DNA of 64,000 nucleotides from an uncultured Rhodanobacteraceae bacterium (GTDB taxonomy: Bacteria > Pseudomonadota > Gammaproteobacteria > Xanthomonadales > SZUA-5), in contig CALEZI010000117.1 of assembly GCA_937928755.1 (NCBI GenBank), forward strand, positions 44,136 through 108,135, read 5' to 3'. The translations under genes were made by a program, and so were the position numbers. The notes beneath the pieces are model-generated. The model worked only from the letters and a program-made list of their open reading frames with translations. It searched no databases and was not told the DNA's origin. Positions 23,563 through 33,236 of the stretch are shown here, one piece after another; position 1 is the first letter of the stretch; each line of letters opens with the position of its first letter.

Positions 23563-25227
23563 ATGCGCTCCCCCTTGCTGCCGCTTGCGCTGACGCTGCT
23601 CGCGTCATTCACCTTCGCCGCAACATCCGTGTGCGCCCAGGGTGGCCCGCCGCCACTGCCGCCACTCGGTCCGCCACCTGTTCCTGCAGAAAATCCGCAG
23701 ACCGCGGCGAAGATCGCGCTTGGCCAGGCGCTGTTCTGGGATGAGCAACTGTCGATCACCGGCACGGTCGCCTGCGGCACCTGCCACATGCCGCGCGCCG
23801 GCGGCAACGAGCCGCGCACCGCACAGCCGAACGCCGCCAGCGTGCATCCCGGCGCGGACCAGTTGTTCGGCAGCGCCGACGATATCGTCGGTTCGATCGG
23901 CGTGGCCGTACACGACGCCAGCGGCCTGTACCAACGCCATCCTTTGTTCGGAATGGCGCCGCAGGTGGGCACTCGCCAGTCGCAATCGGCGATCAATTCG
24001 GCGTATCCGCCGACCTTGTTCTGGGACGGTCGCGCTGGCGGCACCTTTCTCGATCCCGACACGCAGGCGCCAGTGATCGCCGTCGGCGGCGCCCTGGAGA
24101 ATCAGGCGCTCGGTCCGGTGGTCAACAATGTCGAGATGGCGCATTCCGGCCGCACCCTGTCTGACGTTGCAGCGCGTATCGCCGACGTGCGCCGCTTGCG
24201 CCTGTCGCCGAGCATTCCGCCGGCACTGTCGGACTGGATCGCCAACCGCGACTATCCTGCCCTGTTCGCCGAGGTGTTCGGCAGCGCCGAGATCAGTTCG
24301 GCACGGATCGCGCTGGCGGTCGCCAGCTACCAACGCTCGCTGGTCGCCAATCAGACGCCTCACGACCTGCAGAGCGCCGGTCAACCAGCGATGACCCAGG
24401 CCGAAATCGCCGGTCGCCAGGCATTCCTGCAGGCCGGCTGCGCGCGCTGCCACGGTGGCCCACTGCTCAGCGACAACAATTTCCACTACATCGGCGCGCG
24501 ACCACAGGGCGCTGATCCGGGCCGATTCGCGGTAACCGGCAACAACGCCGACCGTGGGCGCATGCGCACGCCGCCGCTGCGCAACGTCGAACTGTCACCG
24601 CCGTACATGGCCGATGGCCGCTTGCGCACGCTCGAAGAAGTGGTCGACTTCTACAACCGCGGTGGCGACTTCACGGCGCCGAACAAGGACCCCCGCATCG
24701 TGCCGCTGGGCCTGACGCCGCAACAGCGCGCCGCCATCGTCAGCTTCCTGCGGCGGCCGCTCACCGATGTGCGCGCGCAGAACGAAACCGGACCGTTCGA
24801 ACGCCCGATGCTGCTCAGCGAGTCGCCGTTCGCGCCGCAGCCTGCGACCGCAGGAACGCCAGGACAGGGAGGTATCGCACCGCGGCTGATCGCCATCGAA
24901 CCGCCACTCGCCGGCAGCAGCGAGTTCACCATCGGCGTCGACCTTGGCCGGGCATCTGCGAGCGCTCGCGCGCTGCTGGCGTTGACCGACCCTACCGAAG
25001 CGACCGCATCGGCGCTGTTGCAGCGGAACTTCACGCTCGCCGCGGATGGCAGCGCCTCGCTGAACCTGGATCTTCCGAATGACGAGGACCTTCGCGACCT
25101 GACCCTGTACCTGCGGGTGTTTGTCGAAGACCCGGCAGCGAGCGGCGGTTGGTCGTCGAGCAACAGCGTCCGTTTCCAGTTGCTCGAGATCAACGACGCC
25201 TTGTTCGCGCATGGATTCGAGGATTGA
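23563..25227 (+). CDS. Diheme cytochrome c peroxidase-like protein with LFAHGFED tail
   Basis: The 554-aa exported protein is of the CcpA/MauG-like diheme family. It has a signal peptide (TSVCAQG), the GQALFWDEQLS entry motif, and two haem c sites, ACGTCH near residue 70 and GCARCH near 295. The domain ends with PPLRNVELSPPYMADGR and FLRRPLTD. Known members reduce peroxide or oxidise proteins or cofactors; which applies here is unclear. About 150 extra residues follow as a beta-rich domain and end DALFAHGFED, the tail shared with three other exported proteins here. The ATG at 23563 has GGAAG at good spacing; an upstream ATG at 23542 has a poor site. Confidence 0.88.
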   Translation: MRSPLLPLALTLLASFTFAATSVCAQGGPPPLPPLGPPPVPAENPQTAAKIALGQALFWDEQLSITGTVACGTCHMPRAGGNEPRTAQPNAASVHPGADQLFGSADDIVGSIGVAVHDASGLYQRHPLFGMAPQVGTRQSQSAINSAYPPTLFWDGRAGGTFLDPDTQAPVIAVGGALENQALGPVVNNVEMAHSGRTLSDVAARIADVRRLRLSPSIPPALSDWIANRDYPALFAEVFGSAEISSARIALAVASYQRSLVANQTPHDLQSAGQPAMTQAEIAGRQAFLQAGCARCHGGPLLSDNNFHYIGARPQGADPGRFAVTGNNADRGRMRTPPLRNVELSPPYMADGRLRTLEEVVDFYNRGGDFTAPNKDPRIVPLGLTPQQRAAIVSFLRRPLTDVRAQNETGPFERPMLLSESPFAPQPATAGTPGQGGIAPRLIAIEPPLAGSSEFTIGVDLGRASASARALLALTDPTEATASALLQRNFTLAADGSASLNLDLPNDEDLRDLTLYLRVFVEDPAASGGWSSSNSVRFQLLEINDALFAHGFED

Positions 25228-25326
25228 CACATGAAACCCGGCAACGATGAGCGCCGGTTCGCGCTGCGCCGTTGACGCGAACTCGCGACAAGCGATGGTC
25301 GTGCTGGCGGCAGGAATCCAGGAAAC

Positions 25327-26835
25327 TCAGCCGCAGGGTCGCCACAGGACATACGGGCCGTGGTCGCGGAACAGCCCCAAGCGCCACAACATTGGCGACG
25401 GCACCGGACGCGGCACCAGATCGGGAGACACCGATCGCCCCTGCGCATCGATCCATTCACCTGGGCAATAGCCGGCACCCCGCAACTTGTCGTCGAGATC
25501 GTCGACCAGCACCCAGGTGCCGGTCGAATCGATCGCGCGAATCACGACATCCGGAGCGAATCGCTTGAGCCACAGGAGCACCTGGTCCCCGCCATCGCCT
25601 GGGTAGGAGCGCACCATGCGCAGGCCATGGGAACGGCCGCTCTCGTAGAAATCCCAGCTGTAATCGGCCACGGCGGTACCAGCGGGCAGTTCACTCAACC
25701 AGGTCTGTCGGGGTGCGATGCGGACCTCGTTGACCAGGGCAAACCCGACTCGCAACACCATCAGCGCGATCGCAACGCCTACCGCAACCACCAGGTACCG
25801 CCGCCAGGCGTCGACCTGAAGCGAACTTCGACTCTGTCCTATCAGCAACGCCGTCGCAGCGACGCAGTACATCAGCAGGTAGGGAATGCGAAACGGATAA
25901 AAGCCACTGGCGAAAATCAGGCAAATGCCGGTGAACAGCATCAGCGCCACCCAACGCGGGCGAATCAACATCAGGGCAACAAAGCCCGGAAGCACCAGGA
26001 ACAGACTGACCGCCAGCAACGACGGAATACTGCGCAGCGAGTCCCACGAGGTCCACGCCGTGAACAACGGATTCGACGCGTGAGCCTGCCGCACCGACCA
26101 GATATGAGCAATGTCGATGGTCGCCAGTACCACCAGTATTGGCACTCCGAGAAATGCCGCCGACGCCTTGCCCGGAGCGGCGCCGCTGCGTCGCAGGCGA
26201 ATCCAGTTCCACAGCCAGTGCGATGCCAGCAGCGGACCGAGCAGCACTGCGCTGATCCAGACCGAAGGCGCAAACGCGCATGCGGCATAACCGATGGCGA
26301 CCAGCGTCCAGCCCGGGCGCGCCGCGAGCACCCGCGCGCCGCCAATGTCGGCAAGCAACAGGCCGCCGATCGCAAAAAACAGCGCCAGGGCGTCTGGTCG
26401 CCCCAGCACGACCGACTGGGCCAGCGTCGGATCCAACAGGACCGCTGCAGCCAGCAGCAGCGCCAAGCCGGTTCCCAAGCCGTGGTTCCTGGCCAACCGA
26501 AAGATTGCTGCGGCCACCAGCATCATTGCCAGAATGCTCAGCCAGCGGAAGGCGACCACGCTTGCGCTCAGCCGAAACAGCAACTCGGACAGGATCGGAC
26601 CGAACCAGGCGACGATCCTGAGCGAGGTGCCGTCGGCGAACATGTACATCGAATGGGTCGTCGATGGATCGAGCAATACCCGGCCCCATTCGATCAACCA
26701 GATCTCGTCGATGAATACGCGCGTTCGCCACGCCAACCAGCCGGCAACGCACAGATAAAGCGCGCCGCCGAGCCCGATCGGCAGCGACCACCGTGGCGAA
26801 TCTGGCGCCGGCGGCGCCCAGGTGCCTGCCGTCAC
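25327..26835 (-). CDS. Polytopic membrane protein, GT-C glycosyltransferase-like
   Basis: The 502-aa protein has about ten to twelve hydrophobic segments. Its first extracytoplasmic loop has an acidic pair (FIDEIW), and a later loop has RPDALALFF, a layout typical of GT-C glycosyltransferases that use lipid-linked sugars. I do not recognise a specific family. The GTG start at 26835 has GGAGG four bases upstream; longer reading upstream would run into the phosphomannomutase gene in another frame. It lies 55 bp after that sugar-phosphate gene on the same strand, so a role in surface polysaccharide assembly is possible but unproven. Confidence 0.65.
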   Translation of the reverse strand: MTAGTWAPPAPDSPRWSLPIGLGGALYLCVAGWLAWRTRVFIDEIWLIEWGRVLLDPSTTHSMYMFADGTSLRIVAWFGPILSELLFRLSASVVAFRWLSILAMMLVAAAIFRLARNHGLGTGLALLLAAAVLLDPTLAQSVVLGRPDALALFFAIGGLLLADIGGARVLAARPGWTLVAIGYAACAFAPSVWISAVLLGPLLASHWLWNWIRLRRSGAAPGKASAAFLGVPILVVLATIDIAHIWSVRQAHASNPLFTAWTSWDSLRSIPSLLAVSLFLVLPGFVALMLIRPRWVALMLFTGICLIFASGFYPFRIPYLLMYCVAATALLIGQSRSSLQVDAWRRYLVVAVGVAIALMVLRVGFALVNEVRIAPRQTWLSELPAGTAVADYSWDFYESGRSHGLRMVRSYPGDGGDQVLLWLKRFAPDVVIRAIDSTGTWVLVDDLDDKLRGAGYCPGEWIDAQGRSVSPDLVPRPVPSPMLWRLGLFRDHGPYVLWRPCG

Positions 26836-26890
26836 TGATCCTCCCGCGCGTTCATCCGCTCGCGCTTGCGCAGCCCGAGCCCGTGAGCCC

Positions 26891-28279
26891 TCAGTGCCCC
26901 GCCCCGACGTGCGCATCCGGCTTGACCGCCAGGACCTGCGCCATGAACTGCGCCTGGATGCGCGCCAGTGCCTCCGGCGTGTGGCCTTCGAAGCGCAGTA
27001 CCAGCACCGGGGTGGTGTTGGAGGCGCGCACCAATCCAAATCCGTCGGCGAATTCGGCACGCAAGCCATCGATGGTGATGACTTCCAGGGCACCCTCGAA
27101 CGTCGCCGTCTGGCGCAGCTTCTCCACCAGCGCGTGATGCTCACCCTCGGCGCACGAGATGTTGAGTTCCGGGGTGCTGAAGCTGGTCGGCAATGCGTCG
27201 AGCACGGCGCTCGGATCCGCTGATCGACTGAGGATTTCGAGCAGGCGCCCGGCGGTGTAAGTGGCATCGTCGAAGCCGTACCAGCGCTCCGAGAAAAAGA
27301 TGTGGCCGCTCATTTCGCCGGCCAGCGGTGCGCCGGTTTCCTTAAGGCGCGCCTTGATCAGCGAGTGCCCGGTCTTGTACATCTCTGGAACGCCACCCGC
27401 CTCGCGAATTGCCAATGCCAGGCGCTGACTGCACTTGACGTCGAAAATGATGCGACCTCCGGGCACCCGCGACAGCACGTCGCGCGCAAACAGCACCAAC
27501 TGGCGATCGGGGAAAATGTTGTTGCCCTGGCGCGTCACCACCCCGAGGCGGTCGCCGTCGCCATCGAAGGCCAGACCCAGATCGGCGCCGCCGGCCGCGA
27601 CCGCCGCGATCAGGTCGACCAGGTTTTCCGGCTTGGACGGGTCGGGATGGTGATTGGGGAAATCGCCGTCGACCTCCGAGTACAGTTCGGTCACCTCGCA
27701 GCCGAGCGCGCGCAGGATGCCGGGCGCAGACGCTCCCGGGATGCCGTTGCCGGAATCAACCACGATCTTCAGTGGGCGCGCCAGTTGGATGTCGCCGACG
27801 ATGCGCGCGGTGTATTCGGCAAGCACATCGAGCTGCGTGTGGCCGCCCTGCCCGCTGGCATAGTCCTCGGTTTCGATGCGCGCGCGCAGGCCCTGGATGT
27901 CGTCGCCATAGATCGCCTTTCCGGCCAGCACCATCTTGAAGCCGTTGTAATCCTTGGGATTGTGGCTGCCGGTCACCTGGATGCCGCTGCGACAACCGAT
28001 GTCGCCGCGAGTGGCCGCTACGTAGTACAGCATCGGCGTGGTTACCGCACCGAGCTCGATCACGTCGATGCCGCTGGCGCGCAGGCCCTTGATCAGCGCC
28101 GCGCTCAGGGACGGGCCAGATATGCGCCCGTCACGGCCGATGGCCACTGCGCGTTCGCCGAGCTTGAGCGCTTCGGTGCCGAATGCGCGCCCGAGATGCT
28201 CGGCGAAAGTTTCGTCGATCGTCTTGCCGACTACGCCACGAATGTCGTAAGCCTTGAAGATGGAAGCGTTGACGTGCAT
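26891..28279 (-). CDS. Phosphomannomutase/phosphoglucomutase
   Basis: The 462-aa alpha-D-phosphohexomutase (AlgC/ManB-like) interconverts hexose 6- and 1-phosphates for nucleotide-sugar synthesis. Motifs are the start FKAYDIRGVVG, the phosphoserine loop VTGSHNPKDYNG, the Mg loop FDGDGDRLGV, the sugar-binding GEMSGH and the C-terminal phosphate site (RASNTTPVLVLRFE). The ATG at 28279 has AGGGGA six bases upstream. Domains and length match AlgC fully. Confidence 0.95.
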   Translation of the reverse strand: MHVNASIFKAYDIRGVVGKTIDETFAEHLGRAFGTEALKLGERAVAIGRDGRISGPSLSAALIKGLRASGIDVIELGAVTTPMLYYVAATRGDIGCRSGIQVTGSHNPKDYNGFKMVLAGKAIYGDDIQGLRARIETEDYASGQGGHTQLDVLAEYTARIVGDIQLARPLKIVVDSGNGIPGASAPGILRALGCEVTELYSEVDGDFPNHHPDPSKPENLVDLIAAVAAGGADLGLAFDGDGDRLGVVTRQGNNIFPDRQLVLFARDVLSRVPGGRIIFDVKCSQRLALAIREAGGVPEMYKTGHSLIKARLKETGAPLAGEMSGHIFFSERWYGFDDATYTAGRLLEILSRSADPSAVLDALPTSFSTPELNISCAEGEHHALVEKLRQTATFEGALEVITIDGLRAEFADGFGLVRASNTTPVLVLRFEGHTPEALARIQAQFMAQVLAVKPDAHVGAGH

Positions 28280-28429
28280 GAGTATCCCCTGATGGGCATG
28301 TTCGATGGTCGTCGATACTAGCGGCTGTGTTGGCGAGCCCCGTGACAGCGGACAAACTGCGCCGGGGCGGTGACCGGGAAGCAGAAGCTCGCGACTCAAG
28401 ATCGCCGCCACAGATTGCCAACAGGAATC

Positions 28430-30208
28430 TCAACGTACGACGCCAGAGACTGCACCTTCGAAACCATCCGAAAACATCGGTGCGGCGTAGCGGACATCCA
28501 GAAATGGCCGCGCGCTGCCGAGCACTTCGGCAATGCCGCGGTGCTGCAGCACGCTGCCGGTGACGCTGCGCGAACGGAGGGTTCCGTCGGGCTGCAACTC
28601 GTCCACCACATCGACCGTTTCGGCAAATTCGGCGGGCGCCAGCAGCGCATCGCCATCCTTGAAGGCGACGCGATGAACGCCGGCATCCACCGTCGTGAAC
28701 GCGAGCCGGAACTGGGTCAGCCCACTGCGGTTGATCGCCGCCAGCCCCGCAGGCGTCAGATCGACCCGCCAGGCGTAGTACTCGGCAGCCGCGCTTCCGA
28801 CGAAACAGCCGACATCCTGTGCATCGGCATCGGCCGTGGCGTCGCCGGGCTCGACTTCCGGCGCACCGAAGCTTCCAGTGGCCACATCGAGACGCGGCGG
28901 GCCGAGATTGCCGGCGGTGATCGGATTGGTTCCGCTGCGCGATTCCTGCAGCAGGTAGAGGCTCGCCGAGACGATCTCGGCGCCATCGGGAACGGCGCTG
29001 GTATCGATGGACACGATGCCGCGGGTCAGGCGCACACCGTCGTCGCCGACGATCACCGCGTTGGTGCCGCTGGCGACGCCGTCGGCCCAGCCGTCGAAGG
29101 CCCCGCCCTGCGATGGCAGGCTGGCCGAAATCTCACCACGAAACCGCGGAAAAAAGTGGGTTTCCGCCTGTACGCCGACCTTGTAGAGATAACCCTCGGC
29201 ATCGAGATGGATTGGATCGGCCGAGATTCCCGAGTTCAGGCGAAAGTTCTCGCGCAGACTCGGTCGCGCCGGATTGCCGGCCGGGAACGGCAAGTAGGCG
29301 GGCGCCAGTTGCCCCGGTCGCGGCAGGATGCCGGCGGCTGTCTGGCCATCGCCGTAGTAGTGGTGCATCTCGCCGACGCCGTGATCGAAGGCCAGTCGCG
29401 GATCGCCGTTGGTCCAGGCCATGCGCCGCGTTTCGACATCCAGATTCATCGCATTGATCTCGGCGTCGGTCACCAGCGCATTGGCGGGATCGCGGCTGAG
29501 GTCGTTGCGCTTGGGGCAGGCGTAGATCCAGCACCACAGCGGCGACACGTTGAAATTGGGGTATTCGTAACTGGAAATGATGACGTCGATCTGCGGGCGG
29601 ACGTTGACGAACGACTGCGCGATTGCGTCGCTGTGCTGCAACACGCGAGCGAACAGCGCCTCTTCCGCTCCCGGCACGTCGAGGTCCATGTCCTTGTACC
29701 AGCCGCCACCCGACCTGCCCGCCAGAATGTCATTGCCGCCGATGCTGAGAACCACGCTGTCGATGCTGGGAAGCGCCTGCAATTCGGATACCACGTTTGC
29801 CGCCCACGGATAACTGGCGCCATTGACCCACTCGCGCGCCTCGCTGCCTGATATCGCGTACTCGGGACCGCTGTAACCGGGCCCGGGATTGCTGCCGAGC
29901 GAGCGACTGACAGCGCGTTTGTCGGCATGCCCGAACTTGTCGAAGACCTCGTTGTGCGCATCGTCGTCCCACATGAACTGCGCCCAGCTGTCGCCGGCGA
30001 TCAGCACGCGTGGAAGCGGCGCGGTAACTGCGCATGCCCCCGCTATGGCCGTCGGCCGCTGGGCACGTTCGCGAACGCCCGAGTAGTTCCACGGATAGGT
30101 CCCGCCGCGCACCGCCGGCGCACTGACGGATGCATCGGTCGCTGCCACCGGGTTGGCCGATGCCAGCGCAATCACCACCAGCAAACACCGATGTGCGGTC
30201 AGGGACAT
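28430..30208 (-). CDS. Exported SGNH-hydrolase-like protein with C-terminal beta domain and MFSDGFE tail
   Basis: The 592-aa protein has a signal peptide (SANPVAATDA) and an SGNH hydrolase core: GDSW near residue 72 as nucleophile block, SIGGNDILAG, and SADPIHLD as Asp/His block. From about residue 350 a beta-sandwich region resembling DNRLRE/carbohydrate-binding domains follows (VIVGDDGVRLTRGIVSID). The C-terminus has MFSDGFE followed by eight residues. SGNH enzymes hydrolyse esters on lipids or glycans; the target is not evident. The start at ATG 30208 was preferred to a GTG nine codons earlier; neither has a strong ribosome-binding site. Confidence 0.78.
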   Translation of the reverse strand: MSLTAHRCLLVVIALASANPVAATDASVSAPAVRGGTYPWNYSGVRERAQRPTAIAGACAVTAPLPRVLIAGDSWAQFMWDDDAHNEVFDKFGHADKRAVSRSLGSNPGPGYSGPEYAISGSEAREWVNGASYPWAANVVSELQALPSIDSVVLSIGGNDILAGRSGGGWYKDMDLDVPGAEEALFARVLQHSDAIAQSFVNVRPQIDVIISSYEYPNFNVSPLWCWIYACPKRNDLSRDPANALVTDAEINAMNLDVETRRMAWTNGDPRLAFDHGVGEMHHYYGDGQTAAGILPRPGQLAPAYLPFPAGNPARPSLRENFRLNSGISADPIHLDAEGYLYKVGVQAETHFFPRFRGEISASLPSQGGAFDGWADGVASGTNAVIVGDDGVRLTRGIVSIDTSAVPDGAEIVSASLYLLQESRSGTNPITAGNLGPPRLDVATGSFGAPEVEPGDATADADAQDVGCFVGSAAAEYYAWRVDLTPAGLAAINRSGLTQFRLAFTTVDAGVHRVAFKDGDALLAPAEFAETVDVVDELQPDGTLRSRSVTGSVLQHRGIAEVLGSARPFLDVRYAAPMFSDGFEGAVSGVVR

Positions 30209-30269
30209 CAGGCGGGATCTCGCGCAAATCGGCACCCGAGCATAACAACGTTGACCGTTTCGCCTGCCG

Positions 30270-31307
30270 TCAATGGCGCTTCAACACCCGCGGCTCGATC
30301 TCCAGCTCCACCCCGAAACGCGCCTGCACATCGACCTGGATGCGTCGCGCCAGCGCCAGGATGTCGCGACCGCTGGCGTTCCCGTAGTTGACCAGCACCA
30401 GCGCGTGCTGCTGGTGCACGCCGGCATCGCCGTCGCGGAAACCCTTCCAGCCGCAAGACTCGATCAGCCAGCCGGCAGCGAGCTTGGCCTGTCCGCGTCC
30501 AGCCGGATACAGCGGCAGGCCGGGGTATTCGGCCTTGAGCCCTTCCACGCGGTCGAGCGACAGCAGCGGATTCTTGAAAAAGCTGCCGGCATTGCCGAGC
30601 GTCGCCGGATCCGGCAGCTTGCGACGACGGATTGCGGCCACCGCGTGGAAGACGTCGACCGGCGCCGGCCTCGATACATCCATCGCCCGCAGTTCTTCAC
30701 GCAAGCCGGCGTAATCGAGCCGCAATTCCGGCGTGCCGGACAGCGCAAATTCGACGGCCACGATCAGATGGCGTCCGTTTTCGTGCTTGAAGCGACTGTC
30801 GCGGTAGCTGAATCCGCAATCGGCGGCCTCGATGCGAACGAAGCGTCGCTCGACGCGATCGAACGCTTCGACCGCGACAACGAAACGCTCGAGCTCGACC
30901 CCGTAGGCGCCGATGTTCTGGATTGGCGCCGCGCCGACATTGCCGGGAATCAGCGCCAGGTTTTCCAGGCCGAACGCGCCGCGATCGAGCGTGGCGCCGA
31001 CGAACGCGTGCCAGTTCTCGCCGGCTGCGGCGCGCACCCGGATCCACCCGTCATCGCCCTGCCCGCGCCATTCAATGCCGCGCAATTGCGGCTGCAGCAC
31101 CAGCGCATCGAGGTCGTCGACGATCAACACGTTGCTGCCGCCGCCGAGCACCTCCACTGGCAGACCCTCGCGATCGGCGTAGTCGAGTGCCGCCATCAGG
31201 CCTTCATGCGAATCGATCCGCGCCAGCGCCCGCGCACGCGCCGCGACACCGAAACTGTTCAGCGGTCGCAGGTCGGCGTTGGGGGTGAGCGTGAAGGGTC
31301 TGGTCAT
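30270..31307 (-). CDS. murB: UDP-N-acetylenolpyruvoylglucosamine reductase
   Basis: MurB (345 aa) is an FAD enzyme that completes UDP-N-acetylmuramate synthesis in the cytosol. The N-terminus shows LNSFGVAARA and the FAD-binding EVLGGGSNVLI. The YGVELE and CGFSYRDSRFK blocks and NAGSFFKNP with the active-site Ser follow. The shape fits the type I (E. coli-like) enzyme. The ATG at 31307 was chosen over an upstream in-frame codon because the extension is not conserved-looking. The ribosome-binding site is weak. Confidence 0.95.
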   Translation of the reverse strand: MTRPFTLTPNADLRPLNSFGVAARARALARIDSHEGLMAALDYADREGLPVEVLGGGSNVLIVDDLDALVLQPQLRGIEWRGQGDDGWIRVRAAAGENWHAFVGATLDRGAFGLENLALIPGNVGAAPIQNIGAYGVELERFVVAVEAFDRVERRFVRIEAADCGFSYRDSRFKHENGRHLIVAVEFALSGTPELRLDYAGLREELRAMDVSRPAPVDVFHAVAAIRRRKLPDPATLGNAGSFFKNPLLSLDRVEGLKAEYPGLPLYPAGRGQAKLAAGWLIESCGWKGFRDGDAGVHQQHALVLVNYGNASGRDILALARRIQVDVQARFGVELEIEPRVLKRH

Positions 31308-31353
31308 CGCTCGTCGCTGTTCCGGGCGAATGCTGAAGAGGAGCAATCCTTAT

Positions 31354-31475
31354 CCGCAAAAGACGCAAAAGACGCAAAGGACGCAAAGAAAGCAGGAACG
31401 CGAACAGTGGCCATGTAACTTTCCCTGCTCCCCTTTGCGTCCTTTGCGTCCTTTGCGTCCTTTGCGGACAAAACA
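31354..31475. repeat. Tandem-repeat-armed hairpin, GCAAAGGAC type, copy C
   Basis: The left arm (31354-31395) holds four GACGCAAA(A/G) units. The right arm (about 31421-31475) holds three clean inverted CCTTTGCGT units ending TTTGCGGACAAAA. The arms could form a stem of roughly 40 bp. It fills most of the 210-bp gap between murB and pyrD. Confidence 0.82.
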
Positions 31476-31517
31476 GAAGGGTCGACGAGCGATCAACGCG
31501 CGGGTCTGCTCGCGTAC

Positions 31518-32543
31518 CTACCCACGCGCCCGCAGCGCCTCGACGCATTCGCCGATCAGCTCCGGGCCGCGGTAGATCATGCCGCTGTAGAACTGCACCA
31601 GTTGCGCTCCGGCATCGAACTTGGCCGCCGCGTCGACGCCGCTCAGGATGCCGCCAACGCCGACGATCGGCACGCGTGCGCCGATGCGTTCGTGCATGCC
31701 GCGTTGTACCTCGGTGGAGCGCGCCATCAGCGGCCTGCCCGACAGGCCGCCGGCTTCGCTCGCCAACGGGTGCCCAGCGATGACGTGGCGATCGATGGTG
31801 GTGTTGGTGCAGATCAGCCCGTCGATGCCGGAAGCCAGCAGCACCTCGGCGATGCCATCCATCTCGTTCATGGTCAGGTCGGGCGCGATCTTCAGCAACA
31901 TCGGCTTGCGCTTTCCGTGCACGCCGGCCAGGCGCTCCTGGGCCTCGCGCAAGGTGCCGATGAAGCGCGCCAGCGCCTTTTCCTCCTGCAGGTCGCGCAG
32001 GCCTTCGGTATTCGGCGACGAGATGTTCACGGTGATATAGGTCGCCAGCGGATACACGCGCTGCAGGCACGCAAGGTAGTCATCGACTGCACGCTGGTTC
32101 GGCGTGTCCTTGTTGCGACCGATGTTGATGCCAAGTACGCCCTGGAAGCGGCTGCACTCGATGTTGCGTACCAGCGCATCCACTCCCTGATTGTTGAATC
32201 CGAGGCGATTGATCACCGCCTGGCGATCCGGCAGACGGAACATGCGTGGCTTGGCGTTTCCCGGCTGCGGGCGCGGCGTGATCGTGCCGACTTCGATGAA
32301 GCCGAAGCCGAGCGACCCCAGCGCATCGATGTGCGCCGCATTCTTGTCGAGCCCCGCTGCCAATCCGACCGGGTTCGGGAAATCGATGCCGAATACGCGT
32401 GTCGGCAAAGGCTGCGGGCGCGTGGCGAGCAACGGGTTCAAGCCGCTGCGGTAAGCCAGTTCGATCGCCTTCAGGCCCAACTCGTGAGCACGCTCGGCGT
32501 CGAGGGCGAACAACAACGGCTGCGCGAGGCGATAGAGCGACAT
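31518..32543 (-). CDS. pyrD: Dihydroorotate dehydrogenase (quinone), class 2
   Basis: The 341-aa membrane-associated FMN enzyme oxidises dihydroorotate with quinone in pyrimidine synthesis. The class 2 N-terminal helix (SLYRLAQPLLFALDAERAHEL) is present, followed by NPVGLAAGLDKNA, the FIEVGTITPRPQPGNAKPR block and NISSPNT with the class 2 catalytic Ser. The C-terminal FMN block GVGGILSG is intact. The start lies six bases after the stop of the acetyltransferase gene, so co-transcription is likely. Confidence 0.96.
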   Translation of the reverse strand: MSLYRLAQPLLFALDAERAHELGLKAIELAYRSGLNPLLATRPQPLPTRVFGIDFPNPVGLAAGLDKNAAHIDALGSLGFGFIEVGTITPRPQPGNAKPRMFRLPDRQAVINRLGFNNQGVDALVRNIECSRFQGVLGINIGRNKDTPNQRAVDDYLACLQRVYPLATYITVNISSPNTEGLRDLQEEKALARFIGTLREAQERLAGVHGKRKPMLLKIAPDLTMNEMDGIAEVLLASGIDGLICTNTTIDRHVIAGHPLASEAGGLSGRPLMARSTEVQRGMHERIGARVPIVGVGGILSGVDAAAKFDAGAQLVQFYSGMIYRGPELIGECVEALRARG

Positions 32544-32548
32544 CGCGA

Positions 32549-33073
32549 TCAGTTGCCCAAAGGCTTGGCGTAGACCTCGAACCACAGGTCCTGACGCTTG
32601 GGAAGTCCGAATCGTTCGTCGCCGTAGGGAAACGGTGCACGCTCGCCGGTCGCCGTGTAACCGCGCCGCTGATAAAAGGCGATCAGCTCGCTACGCGTCC
32701 AGATCACCGTCATGCGCACGCTGCCCACCTTCCAGCTTGCCGCAAGGCGCTCACATTCGCGCAGGATGGCATCGCCGATGCCCTGTCCCTGCAGGCCAGG
32801 TCGCACCGCGAACATGCCGAAGTACGCCGCATCGCCCTGCCGCTCCAGATTGGCGCAGCCCAGCAACTCGCCATCGCGCTCCGCCAGCACGATGACCGAG
32901 CCATCCTTGTCGATGGTGGCGCGCAGCCCATCGCAATCCGTCCGCTGGCCATCGAGCAGATCGGCCTCGGTGGTCCAGCCCTGGCGACTGGCGTCGCCGC
33001 GATAAGCGGACTCGACCAGTTCCAGCAGGGCGGGAATGTCGTCGTGCGTGGCGGGGCGGAAGGCGAGGGTCAT
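32549..33073 (-). CDS. GNAT-family N-acetyltransferase
   Basis: The 174-aa protein has the GNAT fold: an N-terminal RPATHDDIPALLELVESAY, the acetyl-CoA pyrophosphate loop RPGLQGQGIGDAIL (Q-x-x-G-x-G), and the C-terminal FYQRRGYTATGE block. The acceptor substrate is unknown. It ends five bases before pyrD. The ATG at 33073 lacks a clear ribosome-binding site but is the first Met that gives a normal GNAT N-terminus. Confidence 0.9.
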   Translation of the reverse strand: MTLAFRPATHDDIPALLELVESAYRGDASRQGWTTEADLLDGQRTDCDGLRATIDKDGSVIVLAERDGELLGCANLERQGDAAYFGMFAVRPGLQGQGIGDAILRECERLAASWKVGSVRMTVIWTRSELIAFYQRRGYTATGERAPFPYGDERFGLPKRQDLWFEVYAKPLGN

Positions 33074-33123
33074 GGGAGTGGGGTTGGTTCGGTGCGGACG
33101 GAGGTGGCGGGTGGCGGGGGGAA

Positions 33124-33236
33124 GTGAAACGTTAAATGTCAAACGTCAAACGTCAATTGAAAAGCACGGCGGGCAGCGCTTTTCGTTTCACGTTTCACGT
33201 TTCACGTTTCACACCTTTCACCTTTCACGTTTCACC
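33124..33236. repeat. Tandem-repeat-armed hairpin, GTGAAACGT type
   Basis: The left arm (33124-33164) is a run of GTCAAAC/GTGAAAC-like 7-8-mers. The right arm (33178-33236) is an inverted run of TTTCACG units. The arms are separated by about 13 bp. The right arm overlaps the last codons and stop of ispG. Confidence 0.8.

Noticed and set aside
31354..31475. Possible CRISPR-like array from repeated CGCAAAGGA units
   Set aside because: Units are contiguous 9-mers without unique spacers, and the second half is an inverted copy. It is a hairpin of tandem repeats, not an array.
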